DNA of 64,000 nucleotides, taken from positions 1 through 64,000 of the forward strand of contig CANNAN010000002.1 of the NCBI GenBank assembly GCA_947502635.1. The letters are read 5' to 3'. Below, piece after piece: positions 25,381 through 32,630 of this stretch. Positions within the stretch are counted from its first letter, which is position 1. Each line of letters starts with the position of its first letter. Source of the DNA: an uncultured Flavobacteriaceae bacterium (GTDB taxonomy: Bacteria; Bacteroidota; Bacteroidia; Flavobacteriales; Flavobacteriaceae). The notes under the pieces are model-generated. The model did no database searches. It had not been told where the DNA came from and saw only the letters and a list, made by a program, of their open reading frames with translations. The translations under genes were made by a program, and so were the position numbers.

Positions 25381-25525
25381 ATATAAACGTCATTGCGTTT
25401 ATATCTCTTTCAAATATAACAGATTTAATGTGATTTTTCTGATAAAAATTCTAAGCCTAGATAAAGTGCTTTATACTTCCTGTTGAAATGAGATGAGAGT
25501 CCTTAATTGTGATTTTATTAGGTGT
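25381..25525. repeat. diverged direct repeat, copy B (paired with 4757-4915)
   Basis: Shares TTTATATCTCTTTCAAATATAA and AATGAGAT-AGAGTC with copy A, 20.6 kb away. Here the hairpin is perfect: TATAAACG against CGTTTATA around six bases. On the minus strand TATATTTG forms a -7 box about 85-100 bp before the PAAR start, so the repeat may carry the promoter and leader of the effector operon. This lies in the 25321-25975 gene-free stretch, which otherwise holds a gene scrap and a junction repeat. Confidence 0.6.
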
Positions 25526-25537
25526 AAAGTAGTGTCG

Positions 25538-25624
25538 TTATTCGTCACAGACGCTCGTTATCGGAGAAGAAGAACAGGATTGTAAAATCAAAACTAAAAT
25601 TATTATTCTATAGATGGTTTTCAT
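25538..25624 (-). pseudogene. duplicated 5' scrap of a lipoprotein gene
   Basis: ATG at 25624 opens MKTIYRIIILVLILQSC and SSS, the signal peptide of the broken gene at 18766, then runs into unrelated sequence and stops after 28 codons. The matching DNA is 67 bp (25565-25631). It retains the ATG that the other copy has lost. Not expected to be functional. Confidence 0.8.
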
Positions 25625-25631
25625 CAATGTT
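25565..25631. repeat. 67-bp near-identical repeat, copy 2
   Basis: Two mismatches to 18704-18770. It abuts the junction repeat that starts at 25634, so the junction or the recombination that placed it may have truncated the gene. Confidence 0.9.
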
Positions 25632-25633
25632 TT

Positions 25634-25837
25634 ATAACGGCTCCGTATATGAAAAGTAGCGCTGAAAAAAGAAGCTAGCTTTTCGGATTAAACACAAGCC
25701 GAATTTTTAGATTTTACTATTTATCTTTTTTTTGAAATCGTCAAATTTAAAAATTTGGCGACTTTCCAAAAATACCAAAACCTTAGTTACTGCTAGGTTT
25801 TCGATATTTTTTATATACATTGTGGCTGTTGCACAAC
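25634..25837. repeat. about 200-bp cassette junction, copy 1
   Basis: Begins ATAACGG, then GTATATGAAAAGTAGC, and ends TATTTTTTATATACATTG, an imperfect complement of the start. The interior shares TTTTCGGATTAA, GCCGAATTTTTA, AAAATTTGGCG and a CAAA...CCTT block, in the same order, with 26727-26920. Inner inverted pairs (TTCGG/CCGAA and CAAATTT/AAATTTG) suggest a folded single strand. The length and nested pairing recall attC sites of integrons, but the GTTRRRY/RYYYAAC core is not matched. Confidence 0.6.
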
Positions 25838-25960
25838 TACCATTTCAAAGCTATCAAGTATTTTTATGTGTTTAGCTATTTTTTAAACGACTGATTTACA
25901 GTGTTAATTTTCTTTTGAATTTATGGAAACAGTCTGGTTTTATCAAAAATAGTTGTTGCG

Positions 25961-25975
25961 CAACGGTTACCGTTG
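25961..25975 (-). terminator. inverted repeat at the end of the HTH gene
   Basis: CAACGGT-T-ACCGTTG touches the stop codon of the gene at 25976 and is followed on the minus strand, 11 bases later, by a short T run. A weak intrinsic terminator is possible; it could also be a binding site. Confidence 0.35.
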
Positions 25976-26194
25976 TTATGGAGTGTTATTTTTAGAAGAA
26001 ACAAGCAATTCTCTTACATCTACATCTAAAACTTTAGCTACCTGAAATAAGTTTTCAATACGGGGTTGCATATCATTTCGACACCATTTTGAAATGGTAT
26101 TTGAATTCATCCCTACTTCATTAGCTAACCACTTGTTTGTTTTGTCTTGTTCAGCTAAAACTGCTTTTATTCTATTGTAAATTGGTTTTCCCAT
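25976..26194 (-). CDS. XRE-family HTH regulator, 72 aa
   Basis: Cro/C1-type domain starting MGKPIYNRIKAVLAEQDKTN, with KWLANEVGMNSNTISKWC at the turn and the closing VAKVLDVDVRELLVSS. I recall this MGKPIYNRIK...VDVRELL subfamily as widespread in Bacteroidota, often beside restriction or methylation genes. ATG at 26194 is preferred to a TTG eight codons upstream. It diverges from the 114-aa gene at 26359 and the two lie between two copies of the junction repeat, so they may have moved together. Confidence 0.87.
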   Translation of the reverse strand: MGKPIYNRIKAVLAEQDKTNKWLANEVGMNSNTISKWCRNDMQPRIENLFQVAKVLDVDVRELLVSSKNNTP

Positions 26195-26358
26195 AGAGGC
26201 ACTACTATTTATTATCAAAAATAGCGAATAAAGATATGTGTCATAAGTATTAAAATATGCTTTATTAGGAGATTTAAAGATTTTTATGTAAGTTTGAAAT
26301 GCTTTAAAGGGAGATAAATGAACTTTTAAAGTTTTTTATTAAAAATTAAAAACATATT

Positions 26359-26703
26359 ATGAAAATCAAATATCCAAAAAGCTCACTATTAGTCAAAATT
26401 CCTGAAGAAGCGGAATTTACCATATTCATAATCAGACAAGAATTAAAAAGTCAAAAATTAACCAATAGCTTTGATAACATGGGATTCGATGGAAGTATTT
26501 GTATTTCTGACTTTAGTGAGCTTATATTTTCAATGATAGGTCTAAATGATAGGTCAGATGAGTTTTATGAGTGGTATGTAGGTCAGTTAAATATCTTTTG
26601 CAAAGGAGTTAATTTGTCCGATAGAGCAACCTTGTCAAAACAAGCTTTTGACTTTTATGTCCATTTATTGATTGAGAAAAGACGCAAGGAAGTAAGGAGG
26701 TGA
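26359..26703 (+). CDS. hypothetical protein, 114 aa
   Basis: Unrecognised soluble protein. The N-terminal third is beta-like (YPKSSLLVKIPEEAEFTIFI) and the rest looks helical, ending in a basic tail (EKRRKEVRR). It diverges from the HTH gene at 26194; a TAAGTTTG box at 26289-26296 fits the -7 consensus and would give a leader of about 55 bases. Sharing a junction-bounded segment with an HTH gene suggests a defence or control function, which is inference. Confidence 0.55.
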   Translation: MKIKYPKSSLLVKIPEEAEFTIFIIRQELKSQKLTNSFDNMGFDGSICISDFSELIFSMIGLNDRSDEFYEWYVGQLNIFCKGVNLSDRATLSKQAFDFYVHLLIEKRRKEVRR

Positions 26704-26726
26704 TTTTGTGGGTAGGCTAATGCTCC

Positions 26727-26920
26727 ATAACGGACTTGTGTATGAAACGTAGCATGCAAAAAGACACTAATTTTTCGGATTAACACAGAGCCGAATTTTT
26801 ATATTTTGTTTTAACTTTTCTATTTTAAAGCCAAATTAAAAATTTGGCGGTCTTGCAAATAAATACAAACCTTTCGGTTAATCACTTATTAGCTATGTTT
26901 TATACATCGTGTTAGCAACT
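26727..26920. repeat. about 200-bp cassette junction, copy 2
   Basis: Starts ATAACGG, then TGTATGAAACGTAGC, and ends GCTATGTTTTATACA, which pairs with the start at 12 of 15 positions. The middle aligns collinearly with 25634-25837. The right end (TGTTAGCAAC) contains the stop codon of the next minus-strand gene at 26912, and a TGTTAGCAAC copy in opposite orientation lies just upstream of that gene's start (about 27609-27620). Confidence 0.65.
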
Positions 26921-27595
26921 GGCATTTTCTTCCATCCACTCGTCAGCTATTTTCTCTACATAGTCTGGAAATGATTTTATATTGTCATATTTATAGAACG
27001 TGTATTCTGGTTGTCCATTTAACGGTGTAATGTCATCAAAACAGTGGTCAGAAGCAAACAATATTATGTCATTATTTGTCGGATTATAAAAAGTCAAATT
27101 TCCATTAGCCTCTTCCACAAAACAGATTAGATTTGAGTGGTCTATTGGCTCAACATTTTCATCATCACAAGTTTCTTTATAATATTCATCCCAACTTCCG
27201 ATTCCTAGTTTACATTCAGTCCCAATAAACATAAAGTTTTGGTTATTTGTCAAAGAATCTTCAGGTTGATTAAATGATTCTTGTATTCCTCCGATATTTT
27301 GTAATAGTATTTTATGCTCATTGCTTAACTGATTGGGTAAATCCTCCAGATTCTCCATTTTATTTAACCAACCAAAAATTTCGTCATCAATATCATTCCA
27401 AGCAAACAAAATATGAGGTACATTATTGATTTGTAAATGAGTAATTCTAGCACAACTAATCAATTCCGTCAATTTAGGAAATAAGAGTTTGAAATCAGCT
27501 GATAAATTAAAAGGTTTGGTTTCCATTTCGACTTTATCCGTCTCATTGAAAAACCAACTTATATCTTCAATAAATGCAGTTAAATCTTTGTCCAT
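26912..27595 (-). CDS. hypothetical protein, 227 aa, possibly SUKH/SMI1-like
   Basis: Acidic soluble protein. Segments such as WFFNETDKVEMETKPFNL, LPNQLSNEHKILLQNIGGI and FMFIGTECKLGIGSW, followed by a strand-rich end, are loosely reminiscent of SMI1/KNR4 (SUKH) immunity proteins, which neutralise polymorphic toxins. I cannot point to a diagnostic motif, so the assignment is tentative. The gene is bracketed by junction-type ends (26727-26920 and about 27609-27620), the arrangement expected of a single-gene cassette. Confidence 0.5.
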   Translation of the reverse strand: MDKDLTAFIEDISWFFNETDKVEMETKPFNLSADFKLLFPKLTELISCARITHLQINNVPHILFAWNDIDDEIFGWLNKMENLEDLPNQLSNEHKILLQNIGGIQESFNQPEDSLTNNQNFMFIGTECKLGIGSWDEYYKETCDDENVEPIDHSNLICFVEEANGNLTFYNPTNNDIILFASDHCFDDITPLNGQPEYTFYKYDNIKSFPDYVEKIADEWMEENASC

Positions 27596-27826
27596 AGTTT
27601 TTTGCTGCTTGTTGCTAACACAGAAATATAGTTACAATACAACCATGTTTCTATTGTACGTGCACTAAAGTAACAAATCTTTTACCTAAACACAGATTTA
27701 AACTTTTTAGAAGATTAAAATAGAATTAATATGAATGGAGTGATGAAGATTAGCTAATTAAGTAAACTATCTTATTTATTAAAATCATTTTCTATGTAAG
27801 CTTTCATGTGACTTTACATGCTATAT
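27596..27826. other. gene-free stretch with a junction-type end
   Basis: The gap 27596-27905 has no gene. Near its left side TTGTTGCTAACACAG is the reverse complement of the junction end TGTTAGCAAC. A strong hairpin follows at 27827-27863. Nothing else was recognised. Confidence 0.4.
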
Positions 27827-27863
27827 AAAAAAAGCACAAGTCTTACTAACTTGTGCTTTTTTA
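27827..27863 (-). terminator. bidirectional intrinsic terminator
   Basis: AAAAAAGCACAAGT (27828-27841) and ACTTGTGCTTTTTT (27849-27862) are perfect complements around a seven-base loop, with T runs in both directions. It ends the MarR/NTF2 gene group and insulates it from the accessory region. Confidence 0.92.
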
Positions 27864-27905
27864 ACTATTTATATGTGTTACTATTTTCTTTTTATGTGTG
27901 ATAAT

Positions 27906-28337
27906 TTATTTTATAAGTGTCACAAAATCTTGCAGAACGTTCCACTTACCATGTTCCTTAACTAAGGTATAGAAATTTTTTAGAGTTGGTTTTCCTGGAC
28001 TGGTTAAGGTAACTTGAACTGTGGCCATATTTTTATCAATAAAAAGTATGGAATGATAGCTGGATGTTCTGGGATATCCACCAAATTTTTTCTCTTCGAT
28101 AAAAGTGCTATAAGTTTTCTTATCCAAAATGCTTGTTATCTTTTTTTTGGAATCGAATAATGCCACTCTAAAATGATCGTTCAGCAAGGGTTTAAGGGCG
28201 CTAACATCGTTTACGTCACCAGCATGTATATATGCATTTAATGCTGTTTTTACTTCTTTTTCTAATGGTGTATTTTGAGTTTGAGAACTACAAGACAACG
28301 ATACTAATAATAAAAGGGTTACAATTGATTTTTTCAT
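27906..28337 (-). CDS. exported NTF2-like (lumazine-binding type) protein
   Basis: The signal peptide ends in LLLLVSLSC followed by SSQ, so it is a lipoprotein. The remainder is one NTF2-like cone fold: helical start LEKEVKTALNAYIHAGDVND, then ALKPLLNDHFRVALFD, and strands ending FYTLVKEHGKWNVLQDFVTL. Such proteins bind small hydrophobic ligands or act as simple enzymes; the ligand here is unknown. A copy of GTTAGCTAGACAAC, also found before the marR-type gene, lies 29 bp upstream, so it is probably controlled by that regulator. Confidence 0.82.
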   Translation of the reverse strand: MKKSIVTLLLLVSLSCSSQTQNTPLEKEVKTALNAYIHAGDVNDVSALKPLLNDHFRVALFDSKKKITSILDKKTYSTFIEEKKFGGYPRTSSYHSILFIDKNMATVQVTLTSPGKPTLKNFYTLVKEHGKWNVLQDFVTLIK

Positions 28338-28365
28338 GATACATGTTTATAATTATTAATTAAAA

Positions 28366-28379
28366 GTTAGCTAGACAAC
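28366..28379. promoter_or_regulatory. candidate MarR operator, copy 1
   Basis: GTTAGCTAGACAAC, a semi-palindrome (GTT..CTAG..AAC), lies between the marR-type gene and the NTF2 lipoprotein gene. An identical 14-mer precedes the marR-type gene itself. Confidence 0.65.
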
Positions 28380-28393
28380 CATATGGTTAAATT

Positions 28394-28819
28394 TTAACTA
28401 TCTATATTATTTCGAATTTTTAATAAAGTTTCTTTGGTGTTAATTTTTTGATCTTCAGATAAATTTCCAAGGCCTTTAAGTCTTATTTCTTCAATAAGAG
28501 GAATAAGAAATTCTACGAGTTTTTTTCCACTCTCGGTTAATTTTAATAAAAATTCCCTTAAATCTCCAGAAGTATTTTCTTTTAAGACAAACCCTTTTTC
28601 TGTTAGGCTTTTTACCATCCGTGATATTGTTGGTTTGTCCTTAACTAAAATTTTACCAATTTGAATTTGATTGATGCCATCATTTTCCATTATTACCTTT
28701 AAAACAAGCCATTGCTCTATGGTAATATCAATACCGTTGTTATTTAGTACCGTTTGCCCATAATGCCTTATTTTTCTTGCGGTAAGCTCTATTTGGAAAT
28801 ACAGATTCTCTTTTATCAT
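28394..28819 (-). CDS. MarR-family transcriptional regulator
   Basis: Winged-helix dimeric repressor of 141 aa. Helix pair ITIEQWLVLKVIMENDGINQ, then IGKILVKDKPTISRMVKSLT (recognition helix), wing KENTSGDLREFLLKLTESGK, and a long C-terminal dimerisation helix. Family members respond to phenolics, oxidants or antibiotics. A -7 box TATCTTTG (28824-28831, minus strand) lies right upstream and the candidate operator 28841-28854 overlaps the -33 region, the expected layout for autorepression. Its neighbours (RidA, two NTF2-like proteins) suggest a response to reactive small metabolites. Confidence 0.92.
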   Translation of the reverse strand: MIKENLYFQIELTARKIRHYGQTVLNNNGIDITIEQWLVLKVIMENDGINQIQIGKILVKDKPTISRMVKSLTEKGFVLKENTSGDLREFLLKLTESGKKLVEFLIPLIEEIRLKGLGNLSEDQKINTKETLLKIRNNIDS

Positions 28820-28840
28820 AAAGCAAAGATAGTAAATTTA

Positions 28841-28854
28841 GTTAGCTAGACAAC
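28841..28854. promoter_or_regulatory. candidate MarR operator, copy 2
   Basis: Second exact copy of GTTAGCTAGACAAC. Its AAC end carries the GTTG that serves as -33 element 19 bp from the TATCTTTG box of the marR-type gene, so a bound repressor would block RNA polymerase. Confidence 0.65.
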
Positions 28855-28901
28855 TAATACATTGCTTTTTTCAAAATAAGCAGTATAAGTTGTTGTTGTA
28901 T

Positions 28902-29282
28902 TTATAATTTAAGACTACTCCCTGCGATTACTTTCCATTGATTGTTAAATAGTTTCCAAACTCTTATGGTTTTATATTTTCCGTCAAGGCTATAGTCGAA
29001 ATACGTTCCTTTCATTTCTACAACCACAGAAACAATGGCATTATCTTCAATTAGATTTATTTCTTGCTCCGAATATGTAAGCTCACTTATTGTCATATTT
29101 CCAGAACTATAAGTTTCTAAGTCCATTGCCTTGGTTATCGTTTGTCCATTAGGAATGCTAAACAGAAGATCTTCATGTAATAATTCATCCAGTTTTTGAA
29201 CATTACCATTTTTCATTGCATTTAAAACGTCTTGTTCGATTTTAATTATGACGTCTTTTTTTATTGATTGGGTTATGGTCAT
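28902..29282 (-). CDS. NTF2-like / DUF4440 protein
   Basis: Cytoplasmic 126-aa cone-fold protein without signal peptide: IKIEQDVLNAMKNGNVQKLD, LLHEDLLFSIPNGQTI, and strand pairs ending RVWKLFNNQWKVIAGSSL, the SnoaL/DUF4440 pattern. The substrate is unknown. It follows the RidA gene by 6 bp, so the two are co-transcribed, and together with the MarR-type regulator they form a plausible stress or detoxification unit. Confidence 0.85.
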   Translation of the reverse strand: MTITQSIKKDVIIKIEQDVLNAMKNGNVQKLDELLHEDLLFSIPNGQTITKAMDLETYSSGNMTISELTYSEQEINLIEDNAIVSVVVEMKGTYFDYSLDGKYKTIRVWKLFNNQWKVIAGSSLKL

Positions 29283-29288
29283 TTGGGA

Positions 29289-29684
29289 CTAAATTAATTC
29301 TTTAACTGCGGTTCCAGTAATCTTAACTTTTCCGCCAAAGGGCAGCGCTTCTGCTTGATATATTGTTCTTGCTGGTCTTTTACCTTCTGGAAATAATTCC
29401 ATATATAATTTATTTATTTCTGGGAGTTCTTTTAAATCATTAAAAGCTATATCGATAAATACGACGTCTTCCTTTTTAAATCCAGCATTTTTAAGAGCTG
29501 CAAAGAAGTTAGAAAATGCAAGTTCACCTTCTTCTAGAATTGTTCCAGACACATATTTTCCTTCTGTATTTACAGATAATTGACCACTCACAAAACACAT
29601 ATTGTTTACAACCACAGCATGACTAATAGGGTTAGACCAATTTGGAAGTCCTTCTCCATTTGTGATATATCTTTTACTATTCAT
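29289..29684 (-). CDS. RidA family enamine/imine deaminase-type protein
   Basis: 131 aa with the trimeric RidA/YjgF fold: LPNWSNPISHAVVVNNMCFV, SGQLSVNTEG, FSNFFAALKNAGFKKEDVVF, and RPARTIYQAEALPFGGKVKI, which includes the conserved Arg (PART) that binds the substrate carboxylate and the Gly-rich end. RidA proteins hydrolyse reactive enamines and imines to the keto acid and ammonia. Subfamily members vary in substrate. First gene of the RidA-NTF2 pair. Confidence 0.9.
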   Translation of the reverse strand: MNSKRYITNGEGLPNWSNPISHAVVVNNMCFVSGQLSVNTEGKYVSGTILEEGELAFSNFFAALKNAGFKKEDVVFIDIAFNDLKELPEINKLYMELFPEGKRPARTIYQAEALPFGGKVKITGTAVKELI

Positions 29685-29810
29685 ATTTACATAATTTTTT
29701 TTGTGACTTGTGTATAATATTAATGCTAACTTTTATGTATATTTTAAGTTCGTGTTTAGGAGTAAGTATTTTTTAAAAGACAACTAACATTAACTAAGCT
29801 AAAAATAGCT

Positions 29811-31244
29811 CTATGACTTAATTATCTTGGTTATAATATTAGGTAAATCTTCCTGTATCTCTTCAAAATCCTTATCATCTACAATTTCATTAAAATCGTG
29901 CGTATGATATTCATTGGAAAATACCTCGCCACAGACTTTTAATATTTTTAAGCATTCTTCTTTATCATCCAAGCGTAACATGGTTTTCGCCAGACCGTAA
30001 TATGGATGTGTATAAAAATCTTTTCCTAAAATGCAGCTGTCTTCAAAGTGTTTTTTAGCTTTTAATAGCGTCTCTCTGTTAGAGAAGCTTTCTAAATATT
30101 TTGAATAATCATAGAGATAATCGCCATGATAAACACTTAGTTGAAAATCATTAATCTTCTTTTGCGCTTCTTCAAAAATACAAAGCCCTTGGTTAAATAA
30201 TTTAATTGATTCTTCCTGTTCTTTATTTTTAAGACGAATTAAAGCCATCATTCGAAGTGCATTACTGGCATAATATGGATTTGACCATGTTTCTCCATTT
30301 ATTTCAAGTGCTTTGTAATAATAATTAAACGCGATTTCAAAGTATGAAAAACTGGCTTCTTTTTCTGCTATTCTATTAAAAAGGTGTCCAATGCTTGTTA
30401 AAAAGTGTTCATTGTTAGACCTCAAATCGGTGGCTAAACTTAATACGGCTTTAGCTTCTTGCCAAACAGCATCTACCACCTCTTGAGATATTCTACACGT
30501 TTCTATTTTAGGGTAATTTATCCAATCTGTAATCTGAATTAGAGTTTCGGCCCAATGGTAATAAATGGAAGGATCTTTTTCTGTATACGAATTAATAGCC
30601 TTTTTAAAAGCTGCAATAAACTCTTGATGGATATTAATACTATTATTGAAAGATAGCGCTAGAAAACTATAGGAAATATTCAAAAAGCCACTAATTGAAG
30701 AACCATTAAAGCCAAAAAAGTTTGATTGATGTTCCTCTTTTCTTTCCAGGTGAAGCGCTTTTAGGAAGAGTGCTTTTATTTCATTAAATATTTGTGATTG
30801 GTAGTCCTGTGTCAATTTGCAGCACTGGAAAATGTTTTGAGCTAAATCAATCAATAGTGTGACATCTTCATCATTATTTTCTAGCTGTTTTCGTAAGTGA
30901 ACTATGCAGAGGTTATTAAACTCAATTTTGCTTTTCTGTTCCTTACTTTCGTTAGAAAGCATCTCATATACATGTCCTTTGTAGAAGTTGTATTGGTCGA
31001 AGTTGGTGCTTAATATTTTTATCTTTTCTATCCAATCCATCAGACCCCATATCTCATCCAGGTTATTAAATTTACCACACATATAATCGTAATGGCACTG
31101 GCCATAATCTGAAATATAGCCCTCTGCCAGAAGTTCTTTTTCTCGATGAGTTCCATAAAGTGATATACGATCGAAAATATCATCTAATGTGGGGACATTT
31201 TCTCCTTCGGTATACTTATCTATTAATTGGTGTATGGTTTTCAT
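29811..31244 (-). CDS. TPR-like helical repeat protein, 477 aa
   Basis: Soluble all-helical protein with degenerate tetratricopeptide repeats, for example FEIAFNYYYKALEINGETWSN, EQEESIKLFNQGLCIFEEAQK-like and LLKAKKHFEDSCILGKDFYTHPYYGLAK. The N-terminal 50 residues (YISDYGQCHYDYMCGKFNNL) have Tyr/Cys-rich character. No enzyme motif was seen. Such proteins are scaffolds for protein contacts. It is monocistronic, with gaps of over 100 bp on each side; the partner is unknown. Confidence 0.65.
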   Translation of the reverse strand: MKTIHQLIDKYTEGENVPTLDDIFDRISLYGTHREKELLAEGYISDYGQCHYDYMCGKFNNLDEIWGLMDWIEKIKILSTNFDQYNFYKGHVYEMLSNESKEQKSKIEFNNLCIVHLRKQLENNDEDVTLLIDLAQNIFQCCKLTQDYQSQIFNEIKALFLKALHLERKEEHQSNFFGFNGSSISGFLNISYSFLALSFNNSINIHQEFIAAFKKAINSYTEKDPSIYYHWAETLIQITDWINYPKIETCRISQEVVDAVWQEAKAVLSLATDLRSNNEHFLTSIGHLFNRIAEKEASFSYFEIAFNYYYKALEINGETWSNPYYASNALRMMALIRLKNKEQEESIKLFNQGLCIFEEAQKKINDFQLSVYHGDYLYDYSKYLESFSNRETLLKAKKHFEDSCILGKDFYTHPYYGLAKTMLRLDDKEECLKILKVCGEVFSNEYHTHDFNEIVDDKDFEEIQEDLPNIITKIIKS

Positions 31245-31471
31245 ATTAATATTCTGACTAAGATAAAATACAGTGTTTTTGAAGTTTTACTTTGCTGTAT
31301 AAATTAATCTTAACTCTATTTCAAATGTATAAACTTTAGCATATTTGCCCTGTTTAAATTGACAATAAACAGGCATCTATACTTAGTAGTTTTTTCTAAT
31401 AAATGATTGGTGAAAATATTTTTCAACAAAAAATATAGGGTTCTTTATTTTTAAAAGGATATGCAGTATGT

Positions 31472-32146
31472 TTATTTTACGCGCTTTATTCTACCACCTA
31501 GTACTTTGCTTTCGTCTACACGTTCTGGATTACCATAAATAAACACATCCCCTCCTGCTCTTATTTTTGCATTTACTAAAGTTTTAGCATGAACATGTGC
31601 TTCTCCTGCAATGCGTATAGAAACATCTGTAAACTCTGTTTTGAGATCTTCTCCTTCGTAAACACCACCTGTATATATAGATATATCTTGATGTTTCGCT
31701 ATTCCAGAAGTTTCAATATTAGAGCCTGTTACCGACCTGATATTTGCATAATTAACATCTAGATTAAGTTTTATTTTTCCGCCTTCCTGTGCGTTTAAAT
31801 CTATTTCAAATTGTTTGATTGTATCCTCAGAAAATACTCTGGCTCCTTCGTTAACATCAATAACGTCTACTGCTGTATAATATAATTGAATCTTTGTTTC
31901 ATTACCATCAAAGGTCTCTCCAAGTTTCATCTTAATCTTTAATGTGCCGTTTTTATTGTTTACAAGAACATCCTTATTATTTTTTCCTGAAATAATGATT
32001 CTATTTTCATTAGACTTAATAAGTTTAACATCCAACAAATCATATACCTTTAAGTTTGTAAATTCTCCAATGGATTTTTCTATTGGTTTTTGTGCTATGG
32101 CTATTGTAGAAATTAGGACTGTTAATATTAATACAAAACGTTTCAT
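31472..32146 (-). CDS. exported head-GIN (DUF2807) domain protein
   Basis: The ATG at 32146 gives a clear signal peptide (MKRFVLILTVLISTIAIAQ); the frame is open 15 codons further but those precede the signal and are unlikely to be translated. The mature part is a right-handed beta-helix-like DUF2807 domain: KVYDLLDVKLIKSNENRIII, then repeats around SVTGSNIETSGIAK and IRAGGDVFIYGNPE. The family is typical of Bacteroidota periplasm and its function is unknown. Confidence 0.88.
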   Translation of the reverse strand: MKRFVLILTVLISTIAIAQKPIEKSIGEFTNLKVYDLLDVKLIKSNENRIIISGKNNKDVLVNNKNGTLKIKMKLGETFDGNETKIQLYYTAVDVIDVNEGARVFSEDTIKQFEIDLNAQEGGKIKLNLDVNYANIRSVTGSNIETSGIAKHQDISIYTGGVYEGEDLKTEFTDVSIRIAGEAHVHAKTLVNAKIRAGGDVFIYGNPERVDESKVLGGRIKRVK

Positions 32147-32226
32147 GTGTGAATTTTTTATGTTCTTTGGATTTAAACGTAAAGTTATCAATAATTATTC
32201 CTTTTTTAAAAACGAAGTGATTTAAA

Positions 32227-32526
32227 CTAAATAATTTTTACTGCCGTTCCTGTAATAGATACTATAATTAAACCAAAGGTTGGGTCTGTTTCTACATCAA
32301 TACTAATACCAACAACGGCATTAGCTTTTAAATTAATGGCATTTTCCTTAAGTTTTTGAAAAGCTTCTTCTTTAGCCTCACCAACTTTATTTTCATAAGA
32401 TTGATAGTACTTTTTCATATTAAAAGAAAAAGATGTTTTAGGCATACTTACATTTATTCCAGTAACAATGCCTAAATAATCTTGTATGGTGTGTCCTTCT
32501 ACAGAATTTGTTGTTGTTAAAACCAT
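32227..32526 (-). CDS. YbjQ family protein, 99 aa
   Basis: Pentameric small protein of the YbjQ/UPF0145 (putative heavy-metal-binding) family: start MVLTTTNSVEGHTIQDYLGI, middle KKYYQSYENKVGEAKEEAFQ, end ANAVVGISIDVETDP. Length matches the family. Function is unproven. It is followed 80 bp later by the DUF2807 gene, and RNase R lies upstream; no operon is evident. Confidence 0.9.
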   Translation of the reverse strand: MVLTTTNSVEGHTIQDYLGIVTGINVSMPKTSFSFNMKKYYQSYENKVGEAKEEAFQKLKENAINLKANAVVGISIDVETDPTFGLIIVSITGTAVKII

Positions 32527-32630
32527 GAGTTGTTTTTTATTATTAGTTGAATGGTTTTAACAATTGTTACAGAATAAAGAAGATTTTTTTTTCTAAATAA
32601 GACACATGATACCTTTTAAAATAGCTTTTA

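Noticed and set aside
25634-26920. True integron attC sites
   Set aside because: The conserved GTTRRRY/RYYYAAC core could not be matched and no integrase is in the window, so only an attC-like description is kept.
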